Shown here piece after piece: positions 24,701-33,700 of a stretch of 64,000 nucleotides of DNA. The DNA comes from Anodontia alba (taxonomy: Eukaryota > Mollusca > Bivalvia > Lucinida > Lucinidae). The stretch lies in the NCBI GenBank assembly GCA_964016985.1, contig OZ024827.1:16621374-16685373 (forward strand), written 5' to 3'. The position numbers were made by a program, and so were the translations under genes. Under the pieces are notes generated by a model. It was not told the origin of the DNA. It made no database searches and saw only the letters and a list, made by a program, of their open reading frames with translations. Numbering within the stretch: position 1 is the first letter of the stretch; every line of letters begins with the position of its first letter.

Positions 24701-27700
24701 TGATACGTTTTTGAACATACTGAAAGTTTTCTCCGATTATACATTCGGTAAATAAACTTTCGAGTAGTATTTATGCTTTTAAACATTCAGATTATTTGAT
24801 AATTGTTGGAGATAATATATTATTCCGATATTTATATATCTATCTTCATTATTTATCTTTCTCATCTTACTTTTAAATTAGATTGACCTTCTCGCTACGT
24901 TCCAGGTTTAAATCTAGCTAACATTGTGGAACAGTCACTTTTTTATTTCCTAAACAATATTTTAACATTTTTCTCAGTATTCAGAGCATAACGACTTCAT
25001 GAATACTTGGAAATAATTCAATTCTACGCTTGTTAAACTAAGCCTAAAACAAGCCCTAGTTTTTTAGAATGGATATTATCCTTCGATTCAGTTCATGGAG
25101 ATACATCCTTTTAGATCCCATTATCTCTATTTCAATCATACAAAATTCTAATGACTAAGTACTCCTTTTCTACGTACGAATACAGAATATCGAGTCACTG
25201 TTGCTGCATATTGGTTAAAGATTAAACAAATTTTATCTTAAACCTATATGACGTTAAATTAATTATTATCTTTTTCATATATATGTTTTTACCCTTACGT
25301 CAGGGATCGCGGTAATAATATTATTACTCTCTATGGTTTACACATAGATCTCGAGAGTATATATATGTATTTTCTTCCTGAACTCGTTTGCGAGTACGTA
25401 ATTTGATATTTCAGGAATTACCAATTATGCAGACATAGATTTTATTCTATTAATATTCAATTCTAAAAATTTGATTGAATGTTTATCTATAAAATTTCCG
25501 GGCAGTAATTTTATAGAGAGTTATATGTTTAATAATGCCTTGCTTAATAAATAGTTATGCTTAACCTATTATTTAAAGCGGGAATTTTGTTCAGTAGTAT
25601 AATTTTAATTTAGTATTAATATATTTCTTACTATTCTTAAATATGCGTATAGAATAGTAATCCTATCTCTTAACTTATAAATTAAGTGTTTTTTGAGATT
25701 ATTAATCAGTATTATTGTATAATCTTTCTTCAGAGATTATCACACTATTACTTTTTCTTTGAGTCCTTCTCTTTTTATGAACATTTTGATTCGTATCAAA
25801 GTGGATTTTTTAACATTTCTTGATTTCCATGATTATTTACTCAGGAGTACTTTTCATGGCAATCTTCTGGTATAGAAAGATTCTATCCAGCTTATTTATT
25901 ATTGCTTAATCTTATCAATACAGTAAGATTTAGCCAAACTATGACCGTCATACAGTTTGCTGCGATCAACCTTATTCTTATCTCTCTTATTCTCTGTCAA
26001 ACTCTTAAGTTATGATGTTGACAGTTTATTCTTTATTTTTTTGTCAGGACATCAAACGCTTTTATATGTCTATGACAAAACTAATTATCAATGGTTTAGG
26101 TTGTTTTTTTCTTCCCAGCAGCTATATGCAAACTCTGTATTATTTTATTGCTTGACTAAAAATTCGTAATACAATTAGTCTAGCAATAGTTTTAACCATT
26201 ATGTTTGTCTATACCTTTTTCTTCTGATGGATAACTTAGTTATAGTTAAGTTAACTCCATCTACTTTTATTATCTCCCCTTCTTTAATTTGATCAAAGGG
26301 AAATAATTACATATTATGGTTATTTTAAGTCTGTGTCTGTTCATCGGAAACTGTCCTGTCGCTCCAATTAACAGAATCTAATTAGTTTATAATTCTAATA
26401 GCTTAGACTATTACAATTACATAGCTTCACATATCTAGAATTTTATCCAAAATATCTACATATGTCAGTTATCTATAGGAAACTCCACCGAGTAGACTTT
26501 TCCTTATTTATTCAAGACCCTACATAGACTACTTACAGTGTATGGTCTTGGCTTTTTGTTTTACAAATTTTGTTTTGAAAATATTTCTATATTCCTAGCT
26601 TACTTTGCGATGGAATATTCATGTTATGTCTCAATGACTCCCTTTTCTTTTTGAAGCCAATTGTTGTTTCCCAAAAAGACAAAAAGAGGGGGAGGGGGGG
26701 TGGGGGGGGGCCAATGTTAGGTCTCTGAGACTTAAGAACTGGCTTCCTCTAGAGTCTACTAATATATATAAGGTTGTTAGATCATAACACCTTAAAGATA
26801 TGCTATTTTGTGAATCTAGATCATTCTTTCTATTAAATATAGAATTAGAATGTATCTGATTCCTTTGAGTTTCCTGAGTCTTAACCAGAAGTGGTGAGAT
26901 ATTATTGGTGTTAGAATTAGGAGAGCACCTCCCTCCTATTCTGCAAATTCTAGCACATTATCTATAGGTTAATGTATTATGAAGTTAAAATGAAGTTTTT
27001 TAAAAGTAAAACATATTTTAACGAGTAATACTTAACCTATACATAATCAATTATCTCCCTCCGTCCACCCTCGCTTATCTCTCCTAATTGTGTCTATTGT
27101 TTTACACATAAAAGAAACTGACACGTGGTCAATTGAGCGGGAAGAGTTACGTCACACAGGTAACTGCCTAAGGGACCTTCTGGTTTAAGACTTTAATTAA
27201 CGACTGAAAGGTCGTTTTTTCTGTGAAAGGTGTGAAAACAGAAGAGAATAGCACATTATCTATAGGTTAAGTATTACTCGTTAAAATATGTTTTACTTTT
27301 AAAAAACTTCATTTTTCTTAGTTTTCCCAGAAAATAGGCCTAGACATTTCAGAATGTTGTCTGCTGTAATTTTTACTCACCATGCCAAGCATTAAATAAA
27401 GGCAAATTTAAATGGCATGTTGATATTTAAAGTCTGTGGATACACCCAAACGATTTTGCTACCATTCAGTATTGGAGATGACTTTTATAGACAAGAAGAT
27501 GCCTCCCCGTCTGAAATTTAAATTGGTCCCTTTTAACTAAGGCGAGGGGTTATATTAACTTAATATTAAGTTAACCCATTTATCCTTTACCACTCTCTGG
27601 GAAGTTCCAGCAGATGACAAACTGATATTTTAATTTTCTTATTTCCCACAGAAAGATAAGCAAAGTATTCCAAAATGTTGTCTTCTGAAAATGTTACACA

Positions 27701-30700
27701 GAATGCTAAGTTTTATGAGTCTTAACCTTTACTACTCTCTGGGATAATTCAGCAGATGACAAATTGATATTTTTTCTTATTTTTCCCAGCAAATAGGCTT
27801 TGACATGTCATGCAAATTGTCTCCTTAGAAGACAATTTGCATGAAGTGATAATGCCTATTTTCTTGGAAAAATAAGAAAAATATTTCAAAATGTCTGCTG
27901 AAATTTTTACAAGGCATGCAAAGCACTAATAGGCTTAAAAGAGAACAGGAAAGATCTTGGCCAACCTGCACAGTCGGTCTTGTTTCCTGCTGTTCCCATT
28001 TGTCACAAATATTGGCCAAATTAAGAGAAAAAGTGCATTCGAACGTGTACAAAATGTGTAGATTAAGATTATCCAGCTCCTATGCAAAATATCATTTGGA
28101 CCTTTTTCTTCATTAATACATTCTGTAGTATCCATTGATTCTGTTAGCATACAGTGAAGGCTCTGATTAGACTATGGATGCTCAGTCTGATCATGGCCTT
28201 CACTGTCTGCATATGCCGGAAGACACACATTCTCATGGCTCGGCCCAAATGACCCTCATTGGTTGGCACATTGTTAAACATGAACTTATCATTCTGCTGC
28301 TCCCACATCACTCCATGGTTATGTTTTTTACAACAGATCAGAAGATAGTTAGACAGGTCAGCCACAAACCAGCTGTTCCCTTAATTAAACCCGATGAACC
28401 AGAAGCAGCGAGACGATCTCCTTCCCCAGCTCGTAATCCCACCAGTAAGATAGTCCATGTGCGGAATCTCGTACGACCATTTACACTAGGACAGCTGAAA
28501 GAATTGCTCAGAAGGACAGGACCTTATATGGAGGAGGCATTCTGGATAGATAAGATTAAGTCTCATTGTTTTGTCACGGTATGTAAATAATGATAAATAA
28601 GCAATGTACACCATAACCACTTTTAAAACATTTTCTAGGATCCAAAGTTAAAACCATGTTGCTTATATAACCTTGTGTATACAAATAAAAAGTATAGATT
28701 ATATAGAAAAATGACCATAAAAAATGTATAGATTACAATCAAACCTGTCATAAAGGCCACCTGTATTAAGCAATCACCTGCCTTTAAAGCCCACCATTTC
28801 AGATCCCATTAAAGAAGTGGAAATCTACCTGTATTAAGCAAGCACCTGTCTTAAGCAACCAGTTTTTGGCTTTGCCATAGGTGCTTGCTTAACACAGGTT
28901 TGACTGTATATAGAAAAATGACCATAAATGGTCATTTTTCTATATAATCTATACATTTTTTTTTTAATACAACAGTTTTGGTATCCATCTTTAAACCATG
29001 TTATATCCAAAAATGTGGTACAATGAACCATGTTGTACAGAGTTCCTTGTGTCTCTCCTCACTTTGCTTTCTAGGAGGCTTACTGTAAGAAAGCAAAGTC
29101 ACACCATAATAAATTGTTCATTATGTCATATGAGAACAGCAAAGATCTAGATCAGCATGTACACACACAGTCTGATCAGGCTCCTCCCTTCCTTGCATAT
29201 GACATAATAATTCTTTCCTATATATCGTGTCTCAAGCATCATGTTGCAAACATCGAAGATCAGAAGATGTGTAACAGGAAAAGTATATCCTTAACTTTGC
29301 TCCAGATAATGCACTTTGTTCACCTAAATAATATTGATAGTTTTTGTCAGGACTGCTTTGGCAAGCAGGAGCAGCATAGGGATCACATTTCAGCAGAGGT
29401 GTTTGCATCAGCATAGGAAATGTTCAGTCTGTGGGTTTAGCTCTGTTTTTCAAGCACCAAGGCTTCTGGGCTTATGAAACTATACACACATCTGCCATGA
29501 TACATACTGCCCTCTGCCATTGACCGTTGCTAACCATGTCCTACTTTCCACGCTTGACTGAACAATGTTTAGTCTGTGCATTTAGCTTTGTTTCTTAAAC
29601 ACCACCAGCAGTTGTGACATAGCCATTTGGCGAATTTCTTGTCATATTTCTCCATGCAAACGTAAGTAGAAACTCACCGAGGTACTTCTACAATACTCAC
29701 AATATACAGAGGAGTTATTAAGGAGGAGTATTTGATAATAGTTCTGGGATAATTTTCTCCAATTCTCCATAAAAACATATGTTATGGGTACTCATTAGGT
29801 CTCCATAAAAACTTGTTGTGGGTACTCATTAGAAGCACCGTGCCAAGGCACTTCTACTGAGTATCAACAACATGTTTTTATGGAGAAGTAAGAAAAAATT
29901 ATCCTAGAAGTGTCACCAGGTACTCCTTAACAACTGCTCTGATATATTAACATGGAGAAATAAGTTTGATCTGGGTCTGCATTGTTTCCTCAGGCATGTC
30001 AAAATATATAGCATAGCTTCAGGTGAGAGCTGTATCCAGATCAATATTTTCTTATACCTCCATGTTAGTTTCTGTCCTTTTGCCCATATACCCATCCTTG
30101 TGCTCACTCTAGAGTCCTCCCTAGCATTCATCCTAAATGAAGTCTGCAAACTGTAAAACAGGGCCTGGTTGTTCAAAGCATCGTTAGCTTAACAAGCTTG
30201 TTAAGGGTCATTTCGTTAACTGTTTTAGCGGATTCAATACACAATATTCTCATAATTCTTGCTGAGAAAATGTGAGTAGCTTTTGCACTGCAAAAGCTAC
30301 TCACATTTTTTCAGCAAAAAATATCAGAATATTTGCGTATCACTCGATGTATATTTTAACCAATCGTTAACTAACGACATTGTTAGCTTTGAACAACTGG
30401 GCCCAGATTGTTTTATCTCACTGAGCTAAACAAGGGTGACAACTCTCACTCTTCTGGTGCTTGTCTACACATGTTAGTCAGCAGGTGTGACATAAACTTC
30501 AGCAGAGTTCTCTATTTATTTTAACAGTATGAGAATGAAGAGGATGCTGTCAAGACAAGGAGAGCATTACACAATACAAGATGGCCACATTCCAATCCCA
30601 AAACACTGTCAGTGGACTATGGTACAGAAGAACAGGTAGGGTCTTTTAAACTCTGCAGATAACACTGCAGGTGTATAGCACTGCAGATAAGCAACACTGC

Positions 30701-33700
30701 AAACTAAAAGCACTGCAGTTGAGCTACATAGCAGATGAACTGCAGATGAACAGCACAGCAGATGAGCAATATGGTAGCTAAGCAACACTGTAGATGAGCT
30801 ACTCTGCAGATATATAGCTTTGCAGGTGAGCAACACTACAGATGTGTACTACTGAGCAGTCCTGCAGATGAGTAACTTTGCAGGCAAACAGTACTGCTGA
30901 GAAGCAGCACTGCAGATGAGCAGCACTGCAGATAAGCATACTATTCAGATCACTTTGTCTTATATCACATTAAAAGCAATAAAAACATGTAGCATTATCT
31001 CATTTGATCTGGGCTTTCTGAAATGAGTAATGATGCCCTTGACCTTTAGCAAATCAGCAGATGACAAATTGATAATAATTTTCTTATTTTTCTCATGAAA
31101 TAGGGTTTGATGTTTCATGCACATTGTTTACTAAGCAGGCAATTGGATGGAATGAAAACTCTGTTTACTGTGAAAAATAAAAGAAATTCAAAATATAATC
31201 CGCTGAAGTTTTTACACAACATGCTAAGCATTTTAAGTTATGAAGAAATAAGACAACAAATACAATGTACTCAGATCAGACTGCACAGATGTGCAGGCTT
31301 GAGTCTTCGTTGGGTGCAGATGTCAGAAGCACAATTTTCTCATGTTGTTCAAATGAGGCTCATTTGTAAACCTGGGCCCAGTTGTTCAAAGCATTGTTAG
31401 CTTAACAAGCTTGTTAGTGGTCAAAATGTTAACTGTTCTAGGAGGTACAATATCTAATTCACAGGTATTTTTGCTAAAAAATGTGAGTAGCAAAAATATT
31501 AGTGTATATGCCATATTTAATGATCAAAGTTTTAACGATACATTAACTAACAACATCGTTAGTTTTGAACAACTGGGCCTTGGTCAGTATCCTGATTTCA
31601 TTAATAGATTGAATTCCATAAGAAAGAAGAATTGCCTACACCAGTGTTTCCAAAGAAAGACAAGGCAGCTTTAAAGAAAGAAAAAGAAGAAAAGAGGGAA
31701 AAAGAAAAGCTTGCAAGAGAGAAGGAAATAGAAGATAGACGCAAGGAAAGAGAGAAGAGACTAAAAGAAAGAGAAGAAAGGGAAAAGAGGGAGAGACCAA
31801 GACCTGTCCGAGAGTGGGATCGGGAGAAAATAGAGAAAGGGGACTGGGATAGAACAAAGGTTAAATCAAGGTCAAGGTCACCAAGGGCCAGGCGCAGGTC
31901 AGCCTCAGGATCACCAGTCAGGGAGAAGCGAAGAAAAAGTAGAGAAAGGAAAGAGAAGAAAGGTATGTATACTTCTAGTAGATGTTTGAAAGCACTTGAG
32001 AGTAGACAGCCATTATCTGTTCCACCCCTGAGTTTCTGAAATGGACTTCCATCTTTCTGAATTTGGACACATCCATTGTTGCAAATAGGGGTTTCAGTCA
32101 AAAATTAATAACAAAATGGCAAACAGTGCAGATCCTGATGAGACAGCTCATCACAAGCCGTCTAATCTGGATCTGCACTGTTTGCAGAGGTATCTGTATT
32201 GGTATACTGGGAAGAAAAGTGATGTGCAACATGAAATTACTCTTCTTTCGACATCTTTGGGAAAGTCAGTTTTTGCCTGCTTTTTTACATAGATTAAGCA
32301 AATTTGCAAACTTTTAGCATGATTTAATTCAAACGCATTTGTCGCAACTACAGAATTATACAGAATCCTCACCTATCCTACCTATTTTTTTCTAACGTTA
32401 CCCTAAACACATATATTTTTTCGGTTTGGCCAAAGCTTCTTTTTTTTTTTATTCAACCAAAAAGTACTGATATTTTTCTTCTTTCTCCACAAAAACATAC
32501 TGTGGGTACTCATTAGAAGTGCCTCTGTGATGCACTTCAAATGAGTACCTACATGTGTTTTTATGGAGAATTAAGAAACATATTTTATGGATTTCCTCCC
32601 TTACCTGTAGCTATGTATGACGCATGTTTTCTTTTACAGAAAAGAAAGAAGAAGAAGCCCCGGCTAAACTCCTGGACGATCTCTTCCGGAAGACAAAAGC
32701 TACGCCATGTATATACTGGTTACCACTTACCGAAGCTCAGGTTAGTTTAAACCTTCCATGCCTAAGTTTCTGTAGTAGACTCTTCCATCTTTGAATTTTG
32801 AACATATCCACTGGTACAGAAAAGGGATTTCAGTCTAAAATCAAAATCAGAACCATGCTCGACATGACCCCATTGGATTGACTGGGTAGTAAAACCTTAA
32901 CACGAACAAAATCAAAAACAGAATGGCCAGTAGTGTAGCTCCTGATGAGACAGCTTATAGTTCGTTATGAGACATCTCATCTGCATCTACACTGTTTGCA
33001 CAGTATCTGCTTTGGTTTGCCAGGCTGAAAGTGTTAACATTGAAATGAGCCATGACAAATAGAAAGATCTTGATCAATTTAGTTTGTAAAGATCTGCACA
33101 AGTGCATTGTCTGACCAGGTCTGCCTTGTTGGGAAGATATGCTTGTCAGAGTTTTCATATTTTGCATAAATAGTAAGACTCAAAATTTGTACTTTCACTT
33201 GAAGCTCATTGTTAGGAAGAAAAACTGTGACTAACATTCAAATTTACGATACCATTTATGGCTGCATTTCTCTTGGAGGTTATAACTTGGGTAGCTTATA
33301 TGCTAGGCAATTGAACTTCAGTAATCTATTTACCCAGACCAAAACTTTCAGCTCTATTGCCCCTGGATCATGCCCTGGGGTGGGTCTTGGGTCCAAATGT
33401 ATAACAGATCAGATTGAGCATTTGGAAAATAGTGAAATTTATGCATCCAGATGTTGTTGCCATATGGGCAAAGAGCAAAGGGCGGGGGCATTTATATACT
33501 TTGGACTCATGTCTAGTTTTACTTATTTTTTCCAGAAAACCGGATTTGACATTTCATGCAAATTGTTGCCTTTGGAGACAGTTTGTATGAAATGTCAAGT
33601 CCTGTTTTCTGGGAAAAAATAAAGATTTTGATATGTCATCTGCTGAAAATTTTACACAACATGGTAAGTATTAAACTCTCCTTATCTGGCACCATGGTTT

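Larger units (their letters stand above)
21199..27266. mobile_element. 6.07-kb TTAA element, 156-bp TIRs, no gene seen
   Basis: The first 156 bp (21199-21354, CCTATAGATAATGTGCTATT...) and the complement of the last 156 bp (27111-27266) differ at about two bases. TTAA stands directly outside both ends (21195-21198 and 27267-27270). The interior is AT-rich and holds a CCAGTCA minisatellite, A(26) at 22153, an array of CCGG-stem repeats, a G-rich tract at 26683 and no open frame with family resemblance. TTAA duplication and C-C-starting ends fit a piggyBac-like, non-autonomous element. The TIR identity implies a recent insertion. Long TIRs with gene-less interiors of this size are unusual. Confidence 0.85.

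Noticed and set aside
26650..26960. 3' LTR after a polypurine tract
   Set aside because: The tract followed by TGTTAGG and a TATATATAAGG box looks right, but no matching LTR, primer site or pol frame was found.
31601..32101. Ser/Phe/Leu-rich minus-strand protein
   Set aside because: Mirror of the Lys/Glu/Arg-rich ACIN1 exon; low complexity and no family resemblance.
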